64,000 nucleotides of DNA from Aliivibrio sp. EL58 (GTDB lineage: Bacteria; Pseudomonadota; Gammaproteobacteria; Enterobacterales; Vibrionaceae), in contig NZ_OMPC01000001.1 of NCBI RefSeq assembly GCF_900312675.1, forward strand, positions 913,633 through 977,632, written 5' to 3'. Both the position numbers and the translations under genes were made by a program. The notes beneath the pieces are model-generated. The model was given only the letters and a program-made list of their open reading frames with translations, searched no databases and was not told where the DNA came from. Positions 43,892-53,646 of the stretch are shown here, in pieces. The number at the start of each line of letters is the position of its first letter. Position 1 is the stretch's first letter.

Positions 43892-43965
43892 TGACTCATT
43901 CCTCATGAAAAGAGTGGTTGGTTGAATATAAAATAATCGAGCAAATCATTTTTCAATTACTAAAG

Positions 43966-43981
43966 TAAACTCGTGAGTTTA
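43966..43981. promoter_or_regulatory. TetR-type operator 1
   Basis: TAAACTCGTGAGTTTA is a perfect dyad around a two-base GT centre. It occurs within TAAAGTAAACTC-N-TGAGT, which is repeated at 44001-44020. It lies in the divergent gap between the RND adaptor and TetR genes. Confidence 0.7.
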
Positions 43982-44004
43982 TTTTATGGCTAAATTGCAA
44001 TAAA

Positions 44005-44022
44005 GTAAACTCTTGAGTGTAC
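44005..44022. promoter_or_regulatory. TetR-type operator 2
   Basis: GTAAACTCTTGAGTGTAC is an 18-bp near-perfect dyad, centred 40 bases from operator 1 (about four helical turns). The left 12 bases are identical to operator 1. Two aligned dyads suit cooperative binding by a TetR dimer pair. Confidence 0.7.
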
Positions 44023-44072
44023 ATTTTTATTTTGAATGGGTAGAATGTTCTAAATTTAGTGATGGAGGGACT

Positions 44073-44678
44073 ATGAAAAAACTGACACGATCACAGCAAA
44101 AGCACCTTGATATTATCAATGCGGCAAAAGAAGAATTTATTGAGCACGGTTTTCTTGCTGCCAATATGGATAGAATTACCTCATCGGCTGAAGTGTCTAA
44201 ACGTACCCTTTATCGTCATTTTGAAAGTAAAGAAGTGTTATTTGAATCGGTATTAACCATTATTAATGACTCAGTAAACGAAAACGTTTCTTATCAATTT
44301 GATGAAGAGAAAAGTACCGAAGAGCAATTGAATGATATTGCTTATAAAGAGATAGAAATACTTTATCAAATCTATGGTATCTCTCTTGCTCGCACCATAG
44401 TGATGGAATTTTTACGTCAGCCAGATATGGCTAAAAACTTAATAAAAAATATCTATAGTATTCGCGCGATAACGCAGTGGTTCAATACGGCTATTGAAGC
44501 TGGGCGATTAAAGAATGTCGATTCAAAATTAATGACAGATGTGTACGTGAGTCTGTTTCAAGGCTTGCTATTTTGGCCGCAGGTAATGAATTTAGATACT
44601 GAACCGGCAGGCGATGCGGTGAAGAGTAAGGTAGATACGGTGACGTCTATTTTTATTCAATCTTATGGTATTAAATAA
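44073..44678 (+). CDS. TetR-family repressor of the RND pump
   Basis: A 201-residue TetR regulator. The N-terminal HTH (about 12-58) shows AAKEEFIEHGFLAANMDRI and VSKRTLYRHFESKEVLFESV, followed by an all-helical ligand domain of AcrR type. The frame opens at 44013, but the ATG at 44073 follows a strong GGAGGGACT site. It diverges from the adaptor-pump pair, with two operators in the gap, so it probably represses both directions until a substrate binds. Confidence 0.93.
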   Translation: MKKLTRSQQKHLDIINAAKEEFIEHGFLAANMDRITSSAEVSKRTLYRHFESKEVLFESVLTIINDSVNENVSYQFDEEKSTEEQLNDIAYKEIEILYQIYGISLARTIVMEFLRQPDMAKNLIKNIYSIRAITQWFNTAIEAGRLKNVDSKLMTDVYVSLFQGLLFWPQVMNLDTEPAGDAVKSKVDTVTSIFIQSYGIK

Positions 44679-44705
44679 GTGGCCCCAACTAAATAGAGAT
44701 CTAAT

Positions 44706-44756
44706 AAAAATGGCGGTGAAGATAAGGTGGATAACCTTTCTTTCACCGCCATTTTT
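44706..44756. terminator. bidirectional terminator TetR gene/DUF368 gene
   Basis: AAAAATGGCGGTGAA (44706-44720) and TTCACCGCCATTTTT (44742-44756) form a 15-bp stem. An inner AGGT/ACCT pair extends it. Convergent genes share it. Confidence 0.92.
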
Positions 44757-44785
44757 GTTTCTATAGCTTGTTCAAAAAATACGTA

Positions 44786-45706
44786 TTACTTGTCGTTTTT
44801 CTTTGCGTACATTTCTAAACCAACTACTAAGCCGATACCTAGAATTACACCAACAACAGCAAAACCAATAAGTGCAGGTTGTTGTGTTACTTGCTCATAG
44901 TTGAATGGTGATAAATTGTGCTCAATCAATGGTACTTGCTCGCCTTTTGAGTTGGTGCGCCATTCAATCACTTCTTTCCAAGGCCAGATCTTACCTAATG
45001 TGCCCGCCATTAAGCCGGTTAAAAAGATTAAGGTAATATCACGGAATCTTCTTAATAAGAAAGAAAGTACGTGTGAAAAGCTCAGTAGGCCAATGGCACA
45101 ACCTGACGCGAATAGTCCCATTGTGACCAAATCAAGAGACTTTACTGCACCAAGAACAGGGCTGTACATACCAATAAGTAGAAGAATGAAGCTGCCTGAA
45201 ATCCCAGGTAAAATCATTGCACAAATGGCAATTGAACCAGCAAGAATATAAGTAAAGGTTGATGGTGTCATTGTCATTGGGTTTAGAACCGTAATGCTAT
45301 AAGCAAACGCGGCACCTGCTAATAACATAACAAAACGATCTAATGACCATTTCTCAATTTGTTTTGCGATATGAATGATTGAGATGATGATCAAACCAAA
45401 GAAGAATGACCACAGAGGAATTGGGTGCGTGTGCAGCATCCATGTGATGACTTTTGCGAGTGTTAAGATGCTCGTTAAAATGCCACCAAAAAGAGAAATA
45501 AGGAAAAAACCATTAATGTGTGCAAATGCCGCTTTAAATCCTTCACGTTTCCATAACCCTAAAATAGAAGGATTAATGCGACGGATGCTTTCTAAAAGCG
45601 TGTCATAAATACCAGTAATAAAGGCAATCGTACCACCAGATACACCAGGAACAACATCAGCTGCGCCCATTGCCATACCTTTAAAGAATGTCGTTAAATA
45701 GTTCAT
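44786..45706 (-). CDS. DUF368 undecaprenyl-phosphate flippase (PopT-like)
   Basis: A 306-residue polytopic membrane protein of the DUF368 family. The two inverted half-repeats are marked by GAADVVPGVSGGTIAFITGIYD near the N-terminus and ILPGISGSFILLLIGMY around 165-181. DUF368 proteins, including one from V. cholerae (VCA0040), were shown to recycle the lipid carrier undecaprenyl phosphate across the inner membrane. The gene follows malT on the same strand, but a strong terminator separates them. Confidence 0.9.
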   Translation of the reverse strand: MNYLTTFFKGMAMGAADVVPGVSGGTIAFITGIYDTLLESIRRINPSILGLWKREGFKAAFAHINGFFLISLFGGILTSILTLAKVITWMLHTHPIPLWSFFFGLIIISIIHIAKQIEKWSLDRFVMLLAGAAFAYSITVLNPMTMTPSTFTYILAGSIAICAMILPGISGSFILLLIGMYSPVLGAVKSLDLVTMGLFASGCAIGLLSFSHVLSFLLRRFRDITLIFLTGLMAGTLGKIWPWKEVIEWRTNSKGEQVPLIEHNLSPFNYEQVTQQPALIGFAVVGVILGIGLVVGLEMYAKKNDK

Positions 45707-45722
45707 TTTAGCTCTATATAGA

Positions 45723-45775
45723 TGAAAAAAAACTTATGCATAATGCACGAAGGTACGTGATTATACATAAGTTTT
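45723..45775 (-). terminator. strong terminator after malT
   Basis: Reading leftwards, AAAACTTATG and ATAAT/GTGC segments fold back into a long stem (outer arms 45729-45738 and 45766-45775, inner ATAAT/ATTAT and CACG/CGTG pairs), followed by eight T on the minus strand. Confidence 0.85.
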
Positions 45776-45840
45776 GTATAAAAAATGTCGTAAAAATGAT
45801 TATCCCAATATCATTAATGAGATAATTGTTGGCATAGGCA

Positions 45841-48546
45841 CTACTTCATCATACTTACTAGCTCATCAGCCATGGCAATCGCTGCTTTTCTATTCGCTAA
45901 ATTTAGTTTTTGATATAAATTACGAATGTGAGTTTTGATTGTTGTTGGAGCCACATCAAACTCTGCAGCAATTTGCTCGTTACTGAAACCTGAATAAATT
46001 AATCCTAATACTTGCCACTCTCTATGAGTAAGAGGGCTTGTTCTTATCAGCTCTGGCACCTCTGGGTTATTAATCACTTTTTCAATAAAGGTTTCATCAA
46101 AATGGGCAGAGCGAGAGCGCTCATTATTTGATAATGCTTTTTGTAATTGCTCAATACGATGCTTTTCAAGCTCAGTAAGATTTCCTTTTTGCAGTAATTT
46201 TGCTAATGGCTTTAAGGTGTTTCGGCCTGCCATTAAGAAACTGCCAATGATCCCCGTTTGATTCGATTGCTTTATTGCTAGGTGCATTGCTTCAATTGAT
46301 TCATTTATTTGCTTATTCTCATACAACAATACTGATTCCATAATGGCATTACGGTTAATATCGGTGAGTAATTTATGTTGCTGAGCAATGGCTTGAGAAG
46401 CTTGCAGTGTTGTAATCGCCGTTTCAATATCTCCTAAATGGAAATAGGCTCTGGCAATATTGCGCCATTGAAGCTGAGTAAAGTGATTACAACGAGTTTC
46501 AGGTTTTTCTGTATGCGTTAACCAATAGCTGATTGCTTCCGTATTGCCTTTCGCCTGCCAATAGAAAAGCTGAGCTGAAGAGGCATTGGCTTTCCAATCA
46601 ATATGATAATCTGCTTGGCTTAATAGTTGCTGGCATTTTTCTAGATAGCGCTCGGCTTTGTCTAGTTCACCACGAGCTACCGCTAAACGAGCAAGCATTG
46701 AGTAACCACGTAGGTGTTTGGTTTCATCAAATGGAGAAAGAACATCTAACCCTTTCCATGTGCACTGTTCTGCTTCATCAAAACGAAACCAGAACCAGTA
46801 GATCTGCGCGCGCGAACGTAATAAAAATTCATGTAAAGGCAGCTGGCCTAAATCTTGGTCTTCAATCAGTTTGAAGCCATTATCTTGTAAATCAAAAGCG
46901 GCTTGCATGAAGCCCTGTGCCATTAATATTTCACTTTGTTGCAAAATAGCCCACAACGCTTGGTGATAAATATTATAGGTCATTGCCATCTTTTCAGTTT
47001 GCTGCATTAAGGCAAGTGCTTGTGCAAGGTTTCCTGAAACGTGATGGTATTCGCCAATTACAGATGTCGCGACTATACGGCTGCGATATTTATTGGTATC
47101 TAACTCTTCAAGGGCTTTTTCTGCAAAGGCGAGGGCAGCTTCAGGTTCATTTTTGTTGATAGAAACTTGAGCGCGTAAAGCATCGAGTTCGCCCTGCATT
47201 TGTCTGTCTAACGTAATATTACGTGCAGACATCTCTTTTTGCCCTTCAGATAACAGATCATCCACTTGTAAGTAGTTGTGCTGGCTTTGCGCTAACCATG
47301 CTCGAATGATAACTAATCGAGGAGAGGTAAATAACACCTCAGGATCCAATTGCGTAATGGTAGATTCAAGCAACGTAAGCTCGCCATTATTGAATAGGTG
47401 CCAGCCATACTGCGTTAAGATCTCTGCGACCAATTGATCATCTTTAGCATTTTTCGCGTGGCGAAGTGCTTGATAAATATTCTTTTGTGATAGCCAAGCG
47501 TTTGCGGCTTTTTGCTGCAGCTGTACTTCTTCATGCGCTAAATAGTTTTGGCGTTGATGCGTTAAGAATTCAGCAAATAAATTATGGAATTTATACCAGT
47601 CTTCTTTATCACTATCGCTATTAATGAATAGGCCAAATCGGTTTAGATTCTCAATTAATAGCTGTGCGTCATTTCGGCCTGTGACACTGACCAGTAACTG
47701 GGTACTAAAGTGTTCAAATACCGCACAACGCATTAAAAATTGTTGGGTTTCTTTATCTAAATGATCAAACACTTCTTCGGCAAGATAATCCCACAAATGA
47801 GCATGATTAAGCTGAGCCATCGCCTGTGTTGAGTTACTTAAAGACTGATTATTTTGAATACTATGCAGGGCTATGAGCTGCAAGGCAGATGGCCAACCTT
47901 CAACGTGTTTACGAACATTGGTAATCGATTCTTGGTCAATGTCATCGTTAAGACGTTGGTTAAAGAAAAGAGACGTTTCTGATTGGTCAAAAGCTAAACT
48001 TTGATTGTCAATTTCAATCAATAGATCTCGAACTCGCAAATTTGCTGTGTTGAGTGGCGGCTGAGAACGACTGGTAATAACCAGAGTGAGATTATCAGGC
48101 AAATGCTTAAGGAAGAATTTTAGCCCAAGATGAATCGCGTCATTGGTAATTAAGTGATAGTCATCGAGTACGAAATAGGCTTCTTCTTGAAATGGGATCA
48201 GCTCAGTAAATACTTGAGAAAATAGGCTAGATAAAGAGGCAAATTGACGTTTCTCTGTTAATGCTTTGGAGTGAGGAAGATCTAGTCCGGTAGCATTACT
48301 AATGGTTTGAACAAAATATTTAGCAAATTTATATTCATCATTATCACCATCATCAAGGCTATACCAACCTGTTGCTTCTTTATTTGATAGCCACTGTGCA
48401 GCCATTGTTGTTTTGCCATAGCCAGCTGGAGATCGAAATAAGACCAGTTTGTAATGAATGGCATCTGCAAGTGTATTAAGCACACGTTGTCTTATGATGG
48501 CGTTATGCAAGCGTCTAGGAAAATGTAATTTCGATGGTATTAACAT
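45841..48546 (-). CDS. malT: maltose regulon activator
   Basis: A 901-residue STAND-type activator, the same length as E. coli MalT. The NTPase has Walker A AGYGKTT (41-47), followed by winged-helix and TPR-like repeats that sense maltotriose, and a LuxR-type HTH near the C-terminus (LTHREWQVLGLIYSGFSNEQIAAEFDVA onward). The frame opens at 48609, but the ATG at 48546 gives the conserved MLIPSKLHFP start. It diverges from malP, which MalT should activate together with malQ. Confidence 0.95.
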   Translation of the reverse strand: MLIPSKLHFPRRLHNAIIRQRVLNTLADAIHYKLVLFRSPAGYGKTTMAAQWLSNKEATGWYSLDDGDNDEYKFAKYFVQTISNATGLDLPHSKALTEKRQFASLSSLFSQVFTELIPFQEEAYFVLDDYHLITNDAIHLGLKFFLKHLPDNLTLVITSRSQPPLNTANLRVRDLLIEIDNQSLAFDQSETSLFFNQRLNDDIDQESITNVRKHVEGWPSALQLIALHSIQNNQSLSNSTQAMAQLNHAHLWDYLAEEVFDHLDKETQQFLMRCAVFEHFSTQLLVSVTGRNDAQLLIENLNRFGLFINSDSDKEDWYKFHNLFAEFLTHQRQNYLAHEEVQLQQKAANAWLSQKNIYQALRHAKNAKDDQLVAEILTQYGWHLFNNGELTLLESTITQLDPEVLFTSPRLVIIRAWLAQSQHNYLQVDDLLSEGQKEMSARNITLDRQMQGELDALRAQVSINKNEPEAALAFAEKALEELDTNKYRSRIVATSVIGEYHHVSGNLAQALALMQQTEKMAMTYNIYHQALWAILQQSEILMAQGFMQAAFDLQDNGFKLIEDQDLGQLPLHEFLLRSRAQIYWFWFRFDEAEQCTWKGLDVLSPFDETKHLRGYSMLARLAVARGELDKAERYLEKCQQLLSQADYHIDWKANASSAQLFYWQAKGNTEAISYWLTHTEKPETRCNHFTQLQWRNIARAYFHLGDIETAITTLQASQAIAQQHKLLTDINRNAIMESVLLYENKQINESIEAMHLAIKQSNQTGIIGSFLMAGRNTLKPLAKLLQKGNLTELEKHRIEQLQKALSNNERSRSAHFDETFIEKVINNPEVPELIRTSPLTHREWQVLGLIYSGFSNEQIAAEFDVAPTTIKTHIRNLYQKLNLANRKAAIAMADELVSMMK

Positions 48547-48753
48547 AATTATTGTTCTTCTTAAAAATACTAAGAAGATTATCCATAATATTGGAAAAGA
48601 ATGTCTCATCTACGCCCCATAAGTGTGATCTATGTTTCTTTTTAGTTGTGGTTTGTTTTATAAATCAATCGCTTCTATTGCGTTGTATGATGTAATTTCA
48701 AAAATGTCCCAAACTGTGATCTTGTTATCATTTTGTATTTAATGCCGCAAAAC

Positions 48754-48769
48754 TGTGTCAGTTATCACG
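48754..48769. promoter_or_regulatory. CRP-like site in the malT/malP gap
   Basis: TGTGT-CAGTTA-TCACG has the correct 6-base spacing and 8 of 10 consensus bases. It is about 110 bases before the MalT-box-like sequence. Confidence 0.5.
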
Positions 48770-48865
48770 TCAAATTAGCCTGTAAGCCTACAAAGTTTGA
48801 GTTATATCACGCTAAATTATGCTCGTTTTTACTACGCCTTTCTTGATTTTAGTCTCCGCCCCCAA

Positions 48866-48875
48866 GGAGGAGGAT
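48866..48875. promoter_or_regulatory. MalT-box-like sequence before malP
   Basis: The sequence AAGGAGGAGG ending at 48873 matches GGGGA(T/G)GAGG in its last eight positions. It is about 70 bases before the malP ATG, a usual position for MalT activation. Confidence 0.45.
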
Positions 48876-48942
48876 GCGACTATTATTTGAAACAGGCAGG
48901 ATTACTCACAGTTGATTTATGAACCTTCGTGAGAGATACAAG

Positions 48943-51396
48943 ATGAAAACGAACAACATCAAAGATTTTGATAAAGCGGCATTTCAAGCTTCTGTAAAGC
49001 AGCATTTAGTAACAACATTTGGTGCTGATGAAAAAATAGCCACTTCTAAGGTATGGTATTTAGCGATGGGTAAAGCCCTAGCTGAACTAACTACATTTGA
49101 CCTTGTTGGTACTGAAAATGATGAGAAAATTAAGAACGCACGTAGTGTGAACTACTTATCTTTAGAGTTCTTAATTGGTCGTTTAACAGGTAACAACTTA
49201 ATTAGCATGGGTCTTTATGAAGACATTACCGATGCAATGGGTGAGTTAGGACATAACTTAACGGATTTGTTAGAAGAAGAGCGCGATCCTGCACTGGGTA
49301 ATGGTGGCCTTGGTCGTCTAGCTGCGTGTTTTATGGATTCATTAGCAGCGCAAGAGTTCCCTGCTATTGGTTACGGTCTGCATTATGAATACGGTCTGTT
49401 CCGTCAGTCTTTTGATGACTGTCGCCAACAAGAAGCACCTGATGCATGGCGTGGCGTAGAAGGTTACCCGTGGGAAGTGGCTCGTCCTGACTTTGCACAA
49501 AACGTTGGTTTTTACGGTAAAGTTGAAACGTACACTGAAAATGGCGAAGAGAAACGTCGCTGGGTTCCTGGCATGTCAGTTGAAGGTATGCCTTGGGATT
49601 TACCAATTGTTGGTTACCAAAGTGATACGGTTTATCCACTGCGTTTGTGGGAATGTCGTGCAAAAGCACCGTTTAGCTTAGCTAGCTTTAACAATGGCGA
49701 TTACTTTGAAGCGCAACATGCTCTGATTGATGCGGGTAACGTAACGAAAGTCTTGTATCCGAATGATAACCACGAGAAAGGTAAAACACTGCGTTTAATG
49801 CAGCAGTATTTCCACTGTGCATGTTCGATTGCGGATATCTTACGTCGCCACGATGCGGCAGGTCATAAGATTGAAGATCTTCCAAAATACGAAACTATCC
49901 AACTAAACGATACTCACCCTACCATTGGTATTCCTGAGTTGATGCGTATTCTAATTGATGAGCGTGGCTTAACATGGGATGCAGCGTGGGCAATTTGTTC
50001 GAAGACATTTGCTTACACTAACCATACGTTACTTCCAGAAGCATTAGAAACGTGGAGCGAATCGTTAATTTCTCGCTTACTTCCACGTCATATGGAAATC
50101 ATTTATCACATTAACTATCTATTCTTAGAAGGCGTAAAACTGAAATGGCCGGGTGATGTTGATAAGCTACGTAAGCTTTCAATCATTGAGGAAGGTACGC
50201 ATCGTATGGTGCGCATGGCAAACTTATGTGTGGTTTCTTCTTACGCGGTGAATGGTGTTGCGGCACTTCATTCTGAGTTAGTTAAGCGTGATTTATTCCC
50301 AGAGTTTAATGAATACTTCCCAGGTAAACTGACGAACGTAACTAATGGTGTGACTCCTCGTCGTTGGTTGAAGTTCTGTAATCCAGGTCTTTCTAACTTG
50401 ATTTCAACTAAGATTGGTAATGACTGGCCAGCAGATCTAGATCAGCTACGTGATATTGCAAAATTTGCTGATGACGCGAAATTCCAAAAAGAGTTTATGG
50501 CCGTTAAGAAGCAAAACAAACAACGTCTTGCGGATTGGGTTCAAGAGAACATGGGTATTGAATTAAATACTGATGCTATTTTTGATGTTCAAATCAAACG
50601 TCTGCACGAATACAAACGTCAGCATTTAGATCTGTTAAATATTCTTTCTTTATACCACCGTATTTTGAATGAACCTGGCTTTGATATGCACCCACGTGTG
50701 TTCTTCTTTGCAGCGAAAGCAGCGCCGGGTTACCACTTAGCTAAAGAGATCATCTTCGCTATTAATAAAGTGGCAGAGAAAGTAAATAACGACCCTCGTG
50801 TATCTGACTTCTTAAAAGTCGTCTTCATTCCTGATTACCGAGTGAGCATGGCTGAAATCATCATTCCAGCAGCTGACGTTTCTGAACAAATCTCTACCGC
50901 AGGTAAAGAAGCATCAGGTACTGGTAACATGAAAATGGCCCTAAACGGTGCGTTGACTGTCGGTACAATGGATGGTGCAAACGTTGAGATCCGTGAAGAA
51001 GTAGGTGATGAAAACATCTTTATCTTCGGTCTTGATGTTGATGAAGTTGAAGCGCTAAAAGCATCTGGTTACAACCCATACAAATATTACGAAGCCGATT
51101 CATTACTGCAAGCGTCATTAGACCTATTGGCTGGTGATGAATTTACTCCAGGTCAAGTAGGCCTGTTATCTGCAACGCGTGACAACCTACTTTATGGCGG
51201 TGACCCGTACCTAGTATTGGCAGATTTCGCAGATTATGTTCGTGCTCAAAATAACATCGATGCGGCTTACCGTGATCAAAAGCATTGGGCGAAAATGGCG
51301 ATTTTAAACACAGCACTTGTGGGTAAATTCAGCTCTGACCGTAGTATCCGTGACTATGTGAATAACATCTGGAAATTAAAAGCCGTTAACCGTTAA
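48943..51396 (+). CDS. malP: alpha-glucan (maltodextrin/glycogen) phosphorylase
   Basis: An 817-residue GT35 phosphorylase that releases glucose-1-phosphate from glycogen or maltodextrin. The PLP lysine is K664 in [14 protein letters not shown]. Substrate segments such as [16 protein letters not shown] and [15 protein letters not shown] are present. I chose the ATG at 48943 over 48919, giving a length typical of vibrio MalP/GlgP. It is the first gene of malP-malQ-glgB, downstream of a MalT-like box, so it works in both maltodextrin and glycogen use. Confidence 0.94.
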   Translation: MKTNNIKDFDKAAFQASVKQHLVTTFGADEKIATSKVWYLAMGKALAELTTFDLVGTENDEKIKNARSVNYLSLEFLIGRLTGNNLISMGLYEDITDAMGELGHNLTDLLEEERDPALGNGGLGRLAACFMDSLAAQEFPAIGYGLHYEYGLFRQSFDDCRQQEAPDAWRGVEGYPWEVARPDFAQNVGFYGKVETYTENGEEKRRWVPGMSVEGMPWDLPIVGYQSDTVYPLRLWECRAKAPFSLASFNNGDYFEAQHALIDAGNVTKVLYPNDNHEKGKTLRLMQQYFHCACSIADILRRHDAAGHKIEDLPKYETIQLNDTHPTIGIPELMRILIDERGLTWDAAWAICSKTFAYTNHTLLPEALETWSESLISRLLPRHMEIIYHINYLFLEGVKLKWPGDVDKLRKLSIIEEGTHRMVRMANLCVVSSYAVNGVAALHSELVKRDLFPEFNEYFPGKLTNVTNGVTPRRWLKFCNPGLSNLISTKIGNDWPADLDQLRDIAKFADDAKFQKEFMAVKKQNKQRLADWVQENMGIELNTDAIFDVQIKRLHEYKRQHLDLLNILSLYHRILNEPGFDMHPRVFFFAAKAAPGYHLAKEIIFAINKVAEKVNNDPRVSDFLKVVFIPDYRVSMAEIIIPAADVSEQISTAGKEASGTGNMKMALNGALTVGTMDGANVEIREEVGDENIFIFGLDVDEVEALKASGYNPYKYYEADSLLQASLDLLAGDEFTPGQVGLLSATRDNLLYGGDPYLVLADFADYVRAQNNIDAAYRDQKHWAKMAILNTALVGKFSSDRSIRDYVNNIWKLKAVNR

Positions 51397-51454
51397 TTTG
51401 AAATTAAAAATATAACAATGAGGGCAGTATTATGCTGCCCTTGGAGAAAAAGCG

Positions 51455-53632
51455 ATGAAAGATAATAATACTCTACATCAAATCGCAGAGCAGGCTGGGC
51501 TAGCAAATAGTTACGTAAGTGCTTGGGGCGATGAAGAAAAAGTCAGTGACGATACCTTAATTCGTTTACTGGCTTCTTTGGGTTATGACACTAAGAATGA
51601 AGCTACATTGCAGCGTTCTTCTGAAAAAATGCAGAAGCAAGACGTGTTAGCGCCGGTGTCTGTTATTCGTGATAACGAGCCACTTCAAGTTTCTATGCAG
51701 TTAGGTAAAAGTGCTCGCATTAGTGAATTCAGTTGGAAAGTAACGACTGAAAATGGTGAGGTCCTTGAAGGTTACCTGCAATCTCAAATTGTAGCGGATA
51801 AGCGTGAAAAGGGTGGGGTATTATTATTTTCTTTACCAACATTACCTTGGGGATATCACACATTAGAAGTGATTCGTAAGCGCCGTAAAGCTCCTTACGT
51901 GATGACATTAATCGTGACACCTCAAGCTTGTTTTAAACAAGATGCAATTAATCAGGGGAAGAAACTGTGGGGTCCAAGTGTTCAACTTTATACACTAAGA
52001 ACCGCTCATAACTGGGGTATTGGTGATTTTGGTGATCTAAAACAGTTGGTTGGTGATATTGCAAACCGTGGTGGTGATTTTGTTGGTTTAAACCCAATTC
52101 ATTCACTGTTCCCTGCAAACCCTGAAGGCGCAAGTCCATACAGCCCATCTTCTCGTCGTTGGTTAAATATTCTGTATATTGACGTGTGTTCAGTACCAGA
52201 GTTTGCACTGTGTAATCAAGCACAAGAGTTGGTTGGTAGTGCGGAGTTCCAGCAGCGTTTGATTGAAGCTCGACAATCTCATTGGGTAAATTATACCGAA
52301 GTGTCAGCGCTTAAAATGAGTGTGTTGCCGCTATTATTTGCGGAATTTAAAGCGCGCCATTTAGATAAAAATAGCGCTCGCTCTGATGCGTTCCTTGCAT
52401 TTGTAGAAGAGGGCGGTGAAAGCCTACTTCATCAAGCTGCATTTGATGCACTGCATAATTCACTTTATACCAAAGATCAAAGCATTTGGGGCTGGCCTGT
52501 ATTCCCAAGTGAATTACAACATTTTGATAATAAACAAGTACAGCAATTTATTAAAGACAACCGTGATCAGGTTGATTTGTACATGTACCTACAATGGATT
52601 GCCTTTACTCAAATTAATGATGTTCAGCATTTTGCTGAAGATAAAGGGATGGATATTGGTCTATATCGCGATTTAGCGGTAGGGGTTGCGGATTCTGGTT
52701 CTGAAACATGGGCAGATCACGGAAATCTATGTCTAGATGCTAGTATTGGTGCGCCACCTGATATTTTAGGTCCTCTTGGTCAAAACTGGGGCTTACCACC
52801 ACTTAATCCGCATGCATTAAAAGCAACAGGCTATGATGCTTATATTCAACTGCTTCGTGCAAACATGAAAGCTTGTGGTGCATTACGTATTGATCATGTA
52901 TTGGGTCTGTTGCGTTTATGGTGGATACCAAAGGGTGAAGATGCGACAAAAGGCGCATACATGTATTACCCAGTTGAAGATATGCTGTCGATTCTTGCGC
53001 TAGAAAGCCATCGTTATGAGTGTTCAGTGATTGGTGAAGATCTAGGTACCGTGCCTGATGAAATTGTGAATTTACTTGCTGATGCCGGTATTCATTCATA
53101 TAAAGTCTTCTTTTTTGAAACAGCAGAAGATGGTGGTTTTTATTCGCCTACTCATTATCAAGAGCAGTCGATGTCGGCACTATGTACGCATGATATGCCA
53201 ACATTACGTGGCTTTTGGCACTGTGATGACTTAAAAATGGGCGAAGAGATCGGCTTATATCCAGATGCTGAGCAGTTAAAAGCCTTATTTGAAACGCGAG
53301 CAGAATCTAAACAAGAGATTTTAAACAGCGTTGATTTCCATGGTTTCCTACCTGAAGGTGTGGGTCGTGATGCGTCATTTGTACCAATGGATAGACATTT
53401 AAGTGATGCATTGCAATGTCATTTGGCTGCAGGATCGAGCACGCTTCTCAGTTTACAGCTTGAAGATTGGCTAGAAATGGATAAACCAGTTAACATACCG
53501 GGAACTGTTGATGAATATCCAAACTGGCGTCGTAAGTTATCAGTCACCTTGGATGAGATTTTTAATCGCCAAGAAGTGAATGAATTAACTAAGCGTTTAA
53601 CTGACATTCGTGCTCAAGCTAGCCGAAAATAA
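51455..53632 (+). CDS. malQ: 4-alpha-glucanotransferase (amylomaltase)
   Basis: A 725-residue GH77 enzyme that disproportionates maltodextrins, releasing glucose and longer chains for MalP. The catalytic residues are D480 (RIDHVLGL), E528 (GEDLGTVP) and D580 ([11 protein letters not shown]). The N-terminal about 150 residues are the extra domain seen in E. coli-type MalQ. GGAG lies before the ATG, 58 bases after malP. It is followed after 14 bases by glgB. Confidence 0.96.
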   Translation: MKDNNTLHQIAEQAGLANSYVSAWGDEEKVSDDTLIRLLASLGYDTKNEATLQRSSEKMQKQDVLAPVSVIRDNEPLQVSMQLGKSARISEFSWKVTTENGEVLEGYLQSQIVADKREKGGVLLFSLPTLPWGYHTLEVIRKRRKAPYVMTLIVTPQACFKQDAINQGKKLWGPSVQLYTLRTAHNWGIGDFGDLKQLVGDIANRGGDFVGLNPIHSLFPANPEGASPYSPSSRRWLNILYIDVCSVPEFALCNQAQELVGSAEFQQRLIEARQSHWVNYTEVSALKMSVLPLLFAEFKARHLDKNSARSDAFLAFVEEGGESLLHQAAFDALHNSLYTKDQSIWGWPVFPSELQHFDNKQVQQFIKDNRDQVDLYMYLQWIAFTQINDVQHFAEDKGMDIGLYRDLAVGVADSGSETWADHGNLCLDASIGAPPDILGPLGQNWGLPPLNPHALKATGYDAYIQLLRANMKACGALRIDHVLGLLRLWWIPKGEDATKGAYMYYPVEDMLSILALESHRYECSVIGEDLGTVPDEIVNLLADAGIHSYKVFFFETAEDGGFYSPTHYQEQSMSALCTHDMPTLRGFWHCDDLKMGEEIGLYPDAEQLKALFETRAESKQEILNSVDFHGFLPEGVGRDASFVPMDRHLSDALQCHLAAGSSTLLSLQLEDWLEMDKPVNIPGTVDEYPNWRRKLSVTLDEIFNRQEVNELTKRLTDIRAQASRK

Positions 53633-53646
53633 TAGGAGTATTTACG

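Larger units (their letters stand above)
48547..48942. promoter_or_regulatory. malT/malP divergent control region
   Basis: A 396-base gap with no gene. TGTGTCAGTTATCACG (48754-48769) matches the CRP site TGTGA-N6-TCACA at 8 of 10 bases. A second weaker half-site TGTGATC lies at 48715. A MalT-box-like GGAGGAGG sits at 48866-48873, with CTCC-rich sequence just before it. This resembles CRP plus MalT control of malPQ. The malT side has no clear site of its own. Confidence 0.55.

Noticed and set aside
43503-43925. 140-codon open frame opposite the RND adaptor
   Set aside because: It is a shadow of the adaptor; no family features and no ribosome site.
44901-45251. 116-codon open frame opposite the DUF368 gene
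   Set aside because: Antisense shadow of a clear membrane protein.
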